59,952 bases of DNA, from contig JAIXTY010000081.1 in assembly GCA_027483705.1 (NCBI GenBank), forward strand, positions 1 to 59,952. Reading direction: 5' to 3'. The stretch is from Rubrivivax sp. (GTDB lineage: Bacteria; Pseudomonadota; Gammaproteobacteria; Burkholderiales; Burkholderiaceae_C). Below, one piece after another: positions 43,826 to 51,526 of the stretch. The notes under the pieces are model-generated. The model saw nothing but the letters and a program-made list of their open reading frames with translations, had not been told where the DNA came from and ran no database searches. The number at the start of each line of letters is the position of its first letter. Position 1 is the stretch's first letter. The position numbers and the translations under genes were made by a program.

Positions 43826-44854
43826 ATGAGCTCGAAACCCTCCGACATCACCCGGCCCGCGGGCCATGGGGGCTCGCAAGCCTGGGCGCCGGCCTTTGCA
43901 TCGGCCTTCGCATCGGCCTTCGCCACGGGCAGTGCCGCGCACGGCGGCGCCGTCGGCAGCGGTGGTGTCGCGCTGCCGGGCACAGCCCCGGCCGCGCCCA
44001 TGCCGCCGCCGCTGCCGCCCGCCGAGCGCGCCCGCCTCGACGAGGCCTTCCGCGCCACCCTGGCCCGCGGCATCCACGGCCTGTGCTTCAGCCCCTACCT
44101 CGAGGGCCAGGAGCCGGGCTCGCAGATCGGCGAAGCGCAGATCCGCGAGCGGCTGGCCATCGTGCGGCCGCACACGCGCTGGGTGCGCAGCTTCTCGTGC
44201 ACCGACGGCCACGAGCAGACGCCCCGCGTGGCCAAGGCCCTGGGCCTGAAGACGCTGGTGGGTGCCTGGCTGGGCATCGACCACGAGATCAACGCGCGCG
44301 AGATCGCCGGCGCCATCGCCGTGGCGCGCGCCGGGCACGCCGACGTCGTGGCCGTGGGCAACGAGGTGCTGCTGCGCGGCGACCTCACCGAAGACGAGCT
44401 CATCGCCCACATCGAGGCCGTCCGCCAGGCGCTGCCGGGTGTGCCCGTGGGCTATGTCGACGCCTACTTCCTGTTCGAGAAGCACCCGCGTGTCACGGCC
44501 GCCTGCGACGTGGTCATGACCAACTGCTACCCCTTCTGGGAAGGCTGCCCGCGCGAGCAGGCGCTGCCCTACATGCAGACCATGCTGGCGCGCACCCGCG
44601 CCGCCGCGCCGGGCAAGCGCATCCTCATCAGCGAGACCGGCTGGCCCGACCAGGGCAGCGCGTTCCACGGCGCCGTGCCCGGCACCGAGGCGGCGATGCA
44701 GTACTTCGTGGACACGGCGGCCTGGGCCGAGGCCGAGGGCATCGAGTGGTTCCACTTCGCCGCCTTCGACGAGGCCTGGAAGGTGGGGGCTGAAGGCGAC
44801 GTCGGCGCCTACTGGGGCCTGTGGGACAAGGATGCCCGCCTCAAGTTCGGCTGA
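43826..44854 (+). CDS. GH17-like beta-1,3-glucan hydrolase, probably cytosolic
   Basis: The 342-residue protein has a disordered Ala/Gly/Pro-rich N-terminus of about 70 residues, containing a tandem 4-residue repeat (ASAF x2-3), then a GH17-type TIM barrel from about residue 80 (GIHGLCFSPYLEGQEPGSQIG; HTRWVRSFSCTDGHEQTP; GLKTLVGAWLGIDHE). The acid/base is Glu180 in AVGNEVLLR, the nucleophile is Glu270 in ISETGWP, and WFHFAAFDEAWK closes the barrel. It has no hydrophobic signal. The barrel is a close relative of the C-terminal domain of the symporter fusion 1.5 kb downstream. Exo- or transglycosylase activity cannot be excluded. Confidence 0.87.
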   Translation: MSSKPSDITRPAGHGGSQAWAPAFASAFASAFATGSAAHGGAVGSGGVALPGTAPAAPMPPPLPPAERARLDEAFRATLARGIHGLCFSPYLEGQEPGSQIGEAQIRERLAIVRPHTRWVRSFSCTDGHEQTPRVAKALGLKTLVGAWLGIDHEINAREIAGAIAVARAGHADVVAVGNEVLLRGDLTEDELIAHIEAVRQALPGVPVGYVDAYFLFEKHPRVTAACDVVMTNCYPFWEGCPREQALPYMQTMLARTRAAAPGKRILISETGWPDQGSAFHGAVPGTEAAMQYFVDTAAWAEAEGIEWFHFAAFDEAWKVGAEGDVGAYWGLWDKDARLKFG

Positions 44855-44864
44855 GCCTGCGCCC

Positions 44865-45818
44865 ATGCACTCGACACCGCTGCTGCCCACGGGCAACGCC
44901 ATCTGCTACTCGGGCTATCGCGAGGGGCAGAGCCCGGCCACGCGCGTGTTCCCCTCGGTGGCCCAGATCCGCGAGGACCTGCACCTGCTGGCCCGCCACT
45001 GGCAGCTGCTGCGCCTGTACGACTGCAGCGTGCACGCCGAGCGGGTGCTGCAGGTCATCGAGGAAGACGGCCTGCCGCTGCGCGTGATGCTGGGCGCCTA
45101 CCTCGGCGCCGAGCTCAGCAACCCGGGCTGCCCCTGGGGCGGCGTGTACACCGAGCCGCAGCTCGCCGCCAACCGCCGCGAGAACGACGCCGAGCTGCGG
45201 CGCCTGGTGGCGCTGGCCCTGCGCCACCGCGACACGGTGTTCAGCGTCGCCGTGGGCAACGAGGCCACCGTGGACTGGACCGACCACCTCGTGCCGGTGC
45301 CGCGGATGATCGAGTGCGTGCGCTGGGTGAAGGCGCGTGTGCCGCAGCCGGTGACCTTCTGCGAGAACTACGTGCCCTGGCAGGACAGGCTCGCCCCGCT
45401 GGTGCCCGAGCTGGACTTCATCTCGGTGCACACCTACCCGGTGTGGGAGCACAAGCCCATCCACGAGGCGCTGGACTACACCCAGGACAACGTCGCCAGC
45501 GTGGCCCGGCGCTACCCGGGCACGCCGGTGGTCATCACCGAGGCCGGCTGGTGCACGCGCAGCAACGGGCGCGGCATGCGTGCCGAACACGCGGTGCAGG
45601 CGCTGCAGGCCGCGTACGTGCGCGAGCTGATGGACTGGACCCGGGCCGAAGGCCTGCTGTGCTTCGTCTTCGAGGCCTTCGACGAACCCTGGAAGGGCTC
45701 CGACGACCCGCTCGAGCCCGAGAAGCACTGGGGGCTGTTCACCGTCGACCGGCGTCCCAAGCTGGCCGTGGCCGACCTCTACGCCGACCTTCTGGCCGCC
45801 GCCGGAGCCCACGCATGA
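44865..45818 (+). CDS. GH17-like protein, second copy, cytosolic
   Basis: The 317-residue protein is a signal-less GH17-type barrel: AICYSGYREGQSPATRVFPSVAQIREDL, RLYDCSVHAERVLQVIEE, LGAYLGAELSNPGCPWGG, acid/base Glu133 in AVGNEATVDW, nucleophile Glu226 in VITEAGWC, and FVFEAFDEPWKG. It is more distant from its upstream neighbour than that neighbour is from the symporter-fused domain, and resembles the barrel of the leftward lipoprotein enzyme (GNEALVEW, GETGW). Its last bases overlap the next gene (ATGA). A beta-1,3-glucosidase or glucanase role is inferred. Confidence 0.85.
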   Translation: MHSTPLLPTGNAICYSGYREGQSPATRVFPSVAQIREDLHLLARHWQLLRLYDCSVHAERVLQVIEEDGLPLRVMLGAYLGAELSNPGCPWGGVYTEPQLAANRRENDAELRRLVALALRHRDTVFSVAVGNEATVDWTDHLVPVPRMIECVRWVKARVPQPVTFCENYVPWQDRLAPLVPELDFISVHTYPVWEHKPIHEALDYTQDNVASVARRYPGTPVVITEAGWCTRSNGRGMRAEHAVQALQAAYVRELMDWTRAEGLLCFVFEAFDEPWKGSDDPLEPEKHWGLFTVDRRPKLAVADLYADLLAAAGAHA

Positions 45819-46243
45819 ACACACCGTCGATGCACACCCATCGCACACCCGATGTCGCGCTGTGGGACCAGTACCGTGCGCTGCGCGAGCAGTGGACGCA
45901 CGAGGACAACCTCGTCAACCACCGCGTGAGCTGGCTCATCCTTTCGGGCGGCCTGCTGTTCACCGCCTACCGCGCCGAGGCGGCGAGCAGCGGCAACTGG
46001 CTGGCGCTGGCCTTTCCGCTGTTCGGCATGCTGGTCGCGGCGCTCATCGGCGTGGCCATCCATGCCGCACTGGCGGCGGCCGACGACGTGCGGCGCGAGT
46101 TCGAGCGCGCCGGCCTGGCCGATCTGGCGCCACTGGCGCCGGCCAGCCGCCTGGCGCGGCGCGGCCGCTGGGCCGCGAAGGCACTGCCCTTCGTCTTCGG
46201 TGCGATGTGGCTGCTGGCGCTGCTGGGCAGCCTGCGCAGCTGA
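45815..46243 (+). CDS. Small inner-membrane protein of the glucan operon, unknown function
   Basis: The 142-residue protein has a charged N-terminus (about 40 residues, QYRALREQWTHEDNLVNHR), two hydrophobic segments (VSWLILSGGLLFTAY near 43-57 and WLALAFPLFGMLVAALIGVAIHAAL near 64-88), a cytosolic or periplasmic charged loop (ADDVRREFERAGLADL), and a C-terminal segment (ALPFVFGAMWLLALLGSL). I do not recognise the family. It is translationally coupled to the GH17 gene before it and sits just ahead of the symporter-GH17 fusion, so a helper role in uptake is conceivable but unproven. Confidence 0.75.
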   Translation: MNTPSMHTHRTPDVALWDQYRALREQWTHEDNLVNHRVSWLILSGGLLFTAYRAEAASSGNWLALAFPLFGMLVAALIGVAIHAALAAADDVRREFERAGLADLAPLAPASRLARRGRWAAKALPFVFGAMWLLALLGSLRS

Positions 46244-46260
46244 GGCGACCGCCGGTCGCC
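46244..46260 (+). other. Short perfect hairpin upstream of the symporter-GH17 gene
   Basis: GGCGACC (46244-46250), loop GCC, GGTCGCC (46254-46260): a 7-base perfect stem beginning at the base after the upstream stop codon. No T-run follows. It could pause transcription or protect an RNA end and so set different expression levels in the two halves of the operon. Confidence 0.4.
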
Positions 46261-46288
46261 GACACGAATCACAAGAAGCAGGAGACCC

Positions 46289-48676
46289 ATGAACACCACC
46301 GCAGTACCGGCGAGCACCCCCCACGGCGCCCACAAGGTGCCCTTCGGCCACAAGGTCGCCTTCGGGCTGGGCATGCTGGCCAACCAGATGTTCCCGGCGG
46401 CGCTGGGCATCTTCATGGTCGTGCTCGTGCAGGACATGGGCTTCCCGACGTGGATGTGGGGCATCCTGTTCTTCCTGCCGCGGGCCTACGACGCGGTGCT
46501 CGACCCCATCATGGGCTTCATCTCCGACAACACGCGCTCGCGCTGGGGCCGGCGGCGGCAGTACGTGTTCATCGGCGCCATCATGCTGGGCGTGGGCTTC
46601 GTGGCCATGTGGCAGCTCTACCGCGACGACGGGGTGACCTACAACTTCCTGTACTTCCTGTTCTGGTCGCTGGTGTTCTTCACCGGGCTCACGGTGTTCA
46701 GCATCCCGTACGTGGCCATGGGCTACGAGATGAGCGACGACTTCCACGAGCGCACCAGCATCATGGCCGTGGCGCAGTGGATCGGGCAGTGGGCCTGGGT
46801 CATCGCGCCGTGGTTCTGGGTCGTGATGTACGACCCGAGCTGGTTCCCCAACGCCGACACCGCCACGCGCACGCTGTCGGTGTGGGTGGGCGTGGCCTGC
46901 ATGCTGCTGGCCATGGTGCCGGCGGTCTTCCTGCCGAGCCGCTCGACGCTGGACGACACGCACCTGGTGCCGCTGACCATCGCCAACATCGGCCGCGGCT
47001 TCAAGGAGCTGATGGAGGGCTTCAAGGAGGCCTTCGCCTGCGTGCCCTTCCGCAAGCTGTGCTTCGCCACCTTCCTGATCTTCAACGCCTTCAACACGGT
47101 GGCGGCGTTCTCGTTCTTCATCGTCGTCTACCACCTGTTCAACGGCAACACGGCCGCGGCCGGCATCTGGCCCACGCTCTTCGGCAGCATTGGCGCGCTG
47201 GTCACCACCTTCGCCGTCATCCCCACGGTGGCGTGGATGTCGCGCCGCATGGGCAAGAAGCTGGCCTTCATGGTGTCGCAGGGCATCTCGCTGCTGGGCT
47301 ACGTTCTGCTGTACCTGCTGATGGTGCCGGGCAAGCCGTGGATGTTCATGCTGGCGCTGCCGTTCTTCAGCTTCGGCATCGGCGGCCTGTTCACGCTGAT
47401 GATGAGCATGACGGCCGATGTGTGCGACCTCGACGAGCTCGCCACCGGCAAACGCCGCGAGGGCATCTTCGGCGCCATCTACTGGTGGATGGTGAAGCTG
47501 GGCTTCGCGGTGGCGGGCCTGCTCAGCGGCGCCATCATGGCCTTCGTGGCCTTCACGCCCGGCGCGCCGGTGCAGCCCGAGGGCGCGGTGGACGGCCTGC
47601 GCCTGTTCTACAGCGGCGTGCCCATCGCCGGCACGCTGCTGGCGATGTGGATCATGCGCAGCTACGACCTCGACGAGAAGCGCGCACTGGAGGTGCACGC
47701 CGAACTCGAGCGCCGCAAGCAGCGCACGGCGCCTGACGCCTCGCAGGGCTCGGGCGCGCGCCCCTGGCTGGCCGAGCACGGGCTGCTGCTGCCGGGCGCC
47801 GAGGCGTCGGCGCTGGCTGGCCGCAGCGCGCACGAGGTGCGCGAACTGGCCGGCGAGCAGCTCGCGGCCGGCCTGTACGGCCTGTGCTTCAGCGCCTACC
47901 CGGCGGGCCAGCAGGCCGGCGACGAGCTGCGGGCCGCCGACCTCACGCGGCGCATCGACCTGATCGCGCCGCACACGCGCTGGGTGCGCTCGTTCGCGTG
48001 CACCGAGGGCCACGAGGCCATCCCGCGCCTGGCGCGCACCCAGGGCCTGAAGACGATGGTCGGCGCCTGGATCAGCGCCGACCGGGCGCGCAACGAGCGC
48101 GAGATCGCCTCGCTCGTGCGCCTGGGGCAGGACGGCTTCGTCGACATCGCCGTGGTGGGCAACGAGGTGCTGCTGCGGGGCGAGCTCACCGAGGCCGAGC
48201 TGCTGGACTACCTGCGCCTGGTGCGCCAGGCGCTGCCCGAGACGGTGCGCGTGGCCTGCGTCGACGCCTACTTCCAGTTCCTCGAGCGGCCGGCCCTCAC
48301 CGCGGCCTGCGACGTGGTGCTGCCCAACTGCTACCCGTTCTGGGAAGGCGCGCCCGTCGAGCGCGCGGCGCAGTACCTGCGGCGCATGCACGCCCTGGTC
48401 AAGGCCGCGGCCGGCGAGGACAAGCCCGTCATCGTGGCCGAGACCGGCTGGCCCAGCGGCGGCGAGCCGGTCGGCGCGGCCGTGCCCTCGGCCGACCACG
48501 CGATGCGCTATTTCGCCGAGGTGCAGCAGTGGGCCCGGCGCGAGGGCGTCAAGCTCTTCTGGTTCTCGAGCTTCGACGAGCCCTGGAAGCGCCCGCAGGA
48601 GGGCGAGCTGGGCACGCGCTGGGGTCTATGGGACCAGAACGAGCGGCCCAAGTACGGCCCGGGCGGCACGGCATGA
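46289..48676 (+). CDS. GPH-family sugar:cation symporter fused to a C-terminal GH17 domain
   Basis: This 795-residue protein joins two complete modules. Residues about 20-465 form a 12-helix glycoside-pentoside-hexuronide:cation symporter (KVAFGLGMLANQMFP; FFLPRAYDAVLDPIMGFISDNTRSRWGRRRQY; SIPYVAMGYEMSDDFHERTSI; ADVCDLDELATGKRREGIFGAIYWWMVKLG). After a charged linker (EVHAELERRKQR) and about 30 low-complexity residues, a GH17 barrel occupies about 500-790, with acid/base Glu626 in VVGNEVLLRG and nucleophile Glu718 in VAETGWPSGG, ending WFSSFDEPWKR. GPH proteins keep both ends in the cytosol, so the hydrolase should face inward. The reading frame is continuous across the junction, with no stop or frameshift. 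Import coupled to cleavage of beta-1,3-gluco-oligosaccharides is the inferred role. Confidence 0.9.
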   Translation: MNTTAVPASTPHGAHKVPFGHKVAFGLGMLANQMFPAALGIFMVVLVQDMGFPTWMWGILFFLPRAYDAVLDPIMGFISDNTRSRWGRRRQYVFIGAIMLGVGFVAMWQLYRDDGVTYNFLYFLFWSLVFFTGLTVFSIPYVAMGYEMSDDFHERTSIMAVAQWIGQWAWVIAPWFWVVMYDPSWFPNADTATRTLSVWVGVACMLLAMVPAVFLPSRSTLDDTHLVPLTIANIGRGFKELMEGFKEAFACVPFRKLCFATFLIFNAFNTVAAFSFFIVVYHLFNGNTAAAGIWPTLFGSIGALVTTFAVIPTVAWMSRRMGKKLAFMVSQGISLLGYVLLYLLMVPGKPWMFMLALPFFSFGIGGLFTLMMSMTADVCDLDELATGKRREGIFGAIYWWMVKLGFAVAGLLSGAIMAFVAFTPGAPVQPEGAVDGLRLFYSGVPIAGTLLAMWIMRSYDLDEKRALEVHAELERRKQRTAPDASQGSGARPWLAEHGLLLPGAEASALAGRSAHEVRELAGEQLAAGLYGLCFSAYPAGQQAGDELRAADLTRRIDLIAPHTRWVRSFACTEGHEAIPRLARTQGLKTMVGAWISADRARNEREIASLVRLGQDGFVDIAVVGNEVLLRGELTEAELLDYLRLVRQALPETVRVACVDAYFQFLERPALTAACDVVLPNCYPFWEGAPVERAAQYLRRMHALVKAAAGEDKPVIVAETGWPSGGEPVGAAVPSADHAMRYFAEVQQWARREGVKLFWFSSFDEPWKRPQEGELGTRWGLWDQNERPKYGPGGTA

Positions 48677-49605
48677 ACGGCCGCGGCGCGGCCCTGCTGG
48701 CGATGCTGCTGGGCGTGTTGACGCAGGCCGGCTGCGGCGGCGGCGGGGGCGGTGGCGACACCACGCCCGCGGTGCCCAGCCCGCCGCCGGCGCCCGCCCC
48801 GCCGGTGGCCGGGCCGCCCGCTGCACCGCCCCCGGCACCGTCGCCGCCGCCCCCGACCAGTGCCGGGCCGGCCCCGGCCGGCTACGTGCTGGTGTGGGCC
48901 GACGAGTTCGACATCCCGGGCCTGCCCGACGCCGCGCGCTGGGGCTACGACACCGAGCGCAACCGCCTGGGCTGGTGGAACGCCGAGCGCCAGTACTACG
49001 CCGCGGCGCGCTTCCAGAACAGCGTCGTCGAGGCGGGCAGGCTGCGCATCACCGCGCGGCGCGAGGCGCTGTCGTCGCTGCCGGACTGGGGCGGCCAGGC
49101 CTACAGCTCGGCGCGGCTGATCACGCGCGGCAAGGCCTCGTGGACCTACGGCTTCTTCGAGATCCGCGCGAAGATGCCCTGCGGCACGGGCACCTGGCCG
49201 GCGATCTGGATGCTGGGCACCGGTGGCGTGTGGCCCGATGACGGCGAGATCGACATCCTCGAACACGTGGGCCGCAACCCGGGCGAGATCCTCGGCACCG
49301 TGCACACGCCCATCACCGGCGGCAGCGGCAACGGCTCGCGCACGGCGCTGCCCTCGGCATGCACGGCGTTCAACGACTACCAGCTGCTGTGGACGGCCGA
49401 CGAGATCGCCATCGGCGTGAACGGCAGCGTCTACCACCGCTACCGCAACCCGCGCACCGGCCGCGCGGCCTGGCCCTTCGACGCGCCGCAGTACCTGCTG
49501 CTGAACATCGCCATCGGCGGCACGCTGGGCGGCGCGGTGGACGACAGCATCTTCCCGCGCACGATGGAGATCGAGCACGTGCGGGTGTGGCAACCCGCGC
49601 GCTGA
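48673..49605 (+). CDS. GH16 endo-beta-1,3-glucanase lipoprotein
   Basis: The 310-residue enzyme has a lipoprotein signal (LLGVLTQAGC, lipidated Cys near residue 20) followed by a Gly run and a 45-residue Pro/Ala linker, then a GH16 domain from about residue 72 (GYVLVWADEFDIPGLPDAARW). Catalysis: nucleophile Glu192, Asp194 and Glu197 in GEIDILEHVG. WPAIWMLG and LLLNIAIGGTLGG are laminarinase-type. It starts overlapping the symporter-fusion stop (ATGA) and closes the operon. Anchored in the outer membrane, it would cut laminarin at the surface or in the periplasm, the counterpart of the signal-less GH16 upstream. Confidence 0.93.
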   Translation: MNGRGAALLAMLLGVLTQAGCGGGGGGGDTTPAVPSPPPAPAPPVAGPPAAPPPAPSPPPPTSAGPAPAGYVLVWADEFDIPGLPDAARWGYDTERNRLGWWNAERQYYAAARFQNSVVEAGRLRITARREALSSLPDWGGQAYSSARLITRGKASWTYGFFEIRAKMPCGTGTWPAIWMLGTGGVWPDDGEIDILEHVGRNPGEILGTVHTPITGGSGNGSRTALPSACTAFNDYQLLWTADEIAIGVNGSVYHRYRNPRTGRAAWPFDAPQYLLLNIAIGGTLGGAVDDSIFPRTMEIEHVRVWQPAR

Positions 49606-49619
49606 CCGTCCCGGCAGGC

Positions 49620-50039
49620 TCAGCGCTGGCCGATGCGGCTGCCGTTGCCGACCAGCTCCTCCACCCGCTGCAGCACGAAGGCGCCCGTGGCGGCATAGAG
49701 GTCGAACTCCGGGTGCTGCAGGCGCACCATCGCGTCGCCGTCGTCGGGCAGCACCACGTGCGCCATCGACCAGCCCGGGTAGCGCCGCGCGGCGATCTCG
49801 CCGAACGACAGCAGCTGCACGTCGTGGTGCCGCGGGTCGCGCGCGATGCGGGCATACAGCGCGTTCACCGCGCCGCGCTCGCCCTCCAGCACCTGCACGT
49901 ACAGCCCCTGGCCCTGGCAGAGCACGCCGGTGATGCCGTGCGCGGCGTTGTGCGCCTCGCACTCGGCAAGGATCTGCGCGGTGACGGTGCCGGTCTGCGG
50001 CCCGACCGAACGGCTGACGTACAGGGCTCTCACCAGCAT
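49620..50039 (-). CDS. Short BLUF blue-light photoreceptor
   Basis: The 139-residue protein is a stand-alone BLUF (FAD-binding blue-light sensor) domain with a short C-terminal cap. All photocycle residues are in register with the classical proteins: Tyr7 (LVRALYVS), Asn31 (EAHNAAHGITGVL), Gln49 (GLYVQVLEG), Trp90 and Met92 (GWSMAH). There is no fused output domain, so signalling would go through a partner protein. It lies 98 bases downstream of GH30 in the same orientation, with a hairpin in between, so it may be in the porin operon or have its own promoter. The link to glucan use is positional only. Confidence 0.92.
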   Translation of the reverse strand: MLVRALYVSRSVGPQTGTVTAQILAECEAHNAAHGITGVLCQGQGLYVQVLEGERGAVNALYARIARDPRHHDVQLLSFGEIAARRYPGWSMAHVVLPDDGDAMVRLQHPEFDLYAATGAFVLQRVEELVGNGSRIGQR

Positions 50040-50122
50040 GGCATGCGGTCCTTTCGCGCGGGGCGCGCTGTCGGCGGGCCGGCAGCGGCCCTGGCGGAGT
50101 ATGGGGCTCGCGGATCGGCAGG

Positions 50123-50137
50123 CCCGGCGCCGCCGGG
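50123..50137 (-). terminator. Possible terminator hairpin between GH30 and BLUF
   Basis: CCCGGC (50123-50128) and GCCGGG (50132-50137) form a 6-base stem with a 3-base loop directly after the GH30 stop. No T-run. It may separate the glucanase operon from the BLUF gene. Confidence 0.3.
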
Positions 50138-51526
50138 TCAGGCCCCGGCGGTCGCCGCCCGCCGGAAGGTGGCGATGGCGTGCGCGGGCAGGTCGGCCGG
50201 GTACGCGGCGCCGTCGATGGCCAGCGAAAACGCGATGTCGTGCTCGCTGCGGTTGAGCACCACCACCGCCGTGCTGCCGTCGGGGTTGGCGAAGGCCGTG
50301 CACTCCAGCGCCTCGCGCGTGGCCGCGCACAGCACGCGCCGGGCGCCGGGCTGGATGTACCGCGCGAAGTGGCCCAGCGCCGCGTACGAGCTCTGCGGGT
50401 GCAGGCCGTCCTCGGCCGGCACGGCCAGGAAGGGCGCGCTGCAGAAGTTGCCCACGTGGTTGGGGCCGCCCTGTTCGTCGAGCAGCAGGTTCCAGTCGAT
50501 CCAGCCCACCGTCCAGCGGTTGAGGTCGTTGATGATCGATCGCGCGTAGCGTTCGGCCAGCTCCCAGCGGCCCCAGTGCGGGCCGCCTTCCTGGCAGCCC
50601 TCGGTGAACAGCAGCTGCTTGTCGGGCCAGGCGTCGTGCACCAGCTGCACGTGCTCGAAGTGGTCTTCCACGTACCAATGGAAGCCGGTGCCCCACACGT
50701 ACTTCGCGGCCTCGGCGTCGCCGTAGATGACGCTGGCGCGCTCGACCATCGCGTCGCGGTTGTGGTCCCACACGACGATGCGCACGTGGCCCAGGCCGGC
50801 GGCGTGCAGCGCCGGGCCGAGGTCGTCGCGCACGAAGTCGCGTTCTTCCTCCGCGGTGTACAGGCAGGAGTCCCAGCGCTGGCGCGCCTCGGGCTCGTTC
50901 TGCACCGACACGCCCCACACCGGCACACCCTCGGCCTCGTAGGCGCGGATGAAGCGCACGAAGCATTGCGCCCAGGCGGCGCGGCACTCGGGCCGCAGCC
51001 GGCCGCCGTCGTTCATGCGGCCGCTGTCCTTCATCCAGGCCGGCGGGCTCCAGGGCGAGACCAGCAGCTGCAGCGGGCGGCCGGCCACGCGCTGCGCGGC
51101 CTGGATCATCGGCAGCAGCGCCTGGCGGTCGCGCTCGATGCTGAAGCTCTCGAGCGCGTGGTCGCCGTCGCGCTCGACGTGCGCGTAGTTGCCGAGCGCG
51201 AAGTCGCAGCTGTTCATGTGCACGCGGCACAGCGTGTAGCCGTGGCCCTGCCGCGGGTCGAAGCAGGCCTGCAGGAAGGCCTCGCGCTGCGCCGGCGAGA
51301 GCTTCAGCCAGGTGCTGGCCGCCGCCTCGGTGAAGGCGCCGCCGAAGCCCTCGAGCGCCTGGAAGCGCCGCGAGGTGTCCACCCACAGCCGCGCCGGCGC
51401 CCGGGCGTGCGCGCCGGCGTCGGCCTCGGGCCGCAGCGGTGGCTGCGGTGCCAGGCGCGGGGCGGGGCCGTGGCGCTCGTCGCGGGCGCTGAGCACCCAG
51501 TCCAGCGCGTCGGGCTCGGGCGTCAT
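50138..51526 (-). CDS. GH30 glucanase (beta-1,6-glucanase/glucosylceramidase type), no signal peptide
   Basis: The 462-residue enzyme has a GH30 barrel with FQALEGFGGAFTEAAA near residue 55, SPWSPPAWMKDSGRMNDGG near 160, acid/base Glu211 in SVQNEPEA, nucleophile Glu309 in LFTEGCQE, WIDWNLLLDEQGGPNHVGN, and the C-terminal beta-domain (FARYIQPGARRVLCA ... STAVVVLNRSEHDIAFSL). GH30 members in glucan loci cleave beta-1,6 links, matching laminarin side branches. There is no signal peptide, so the cytosol is the predicted site. Its ATG overlaps the stop of the upstream lipoprotein gene by four bases. Confidence 0.92.
   Translation of the reverse strand: MTPEPDALDWVLSARDERHGPAPRLAPQPPLRPEADAGAHARAPARLWVDTSRRFQALEGFGGAFTEAAASTWLKLSPAQREAFLQACFDPRQGHGYTLCRVHMNSCDFALGNYAHVERDGDHALESFSIERDRQALLPMIQAAQRVAGRPLQLLVSPWSPPAWMKDSGRMNDGGRLRPECRAAWAQCFVRFIRAYEAEGVPVWGVSVQNEPEARQRWDSCLYTAEEERDFVRDDLGPALHAAGLGHVRIVVWDHNRDAMVERASVIYGDAEAAKYVWGTGFHWYVEDHFEHVQLVHDAWPDKQLLFTEGCQEGGPHWGRWELAERYARSIINDLNRWTVGWIDWNLLLDEQGGPNHVGNFCSAPFLAVPAEDGLHPQSSYAALGHFARYIQPGARRVLCAATREALECTAFANPDGSTAVVVLNRSEHDIAFSLAIDGAAYPADLPAHAIATFRRAATAGA

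Noticed and set aside
46240-46300. A fifth LacI-type operator in front of the symporter-GH17 gene
   Set aside because: The palindrome there (GGCGACC-GGTCGCC) is unrelated to TGAAAGCGCTTTCA and lacks promoter elements at the matching distance.
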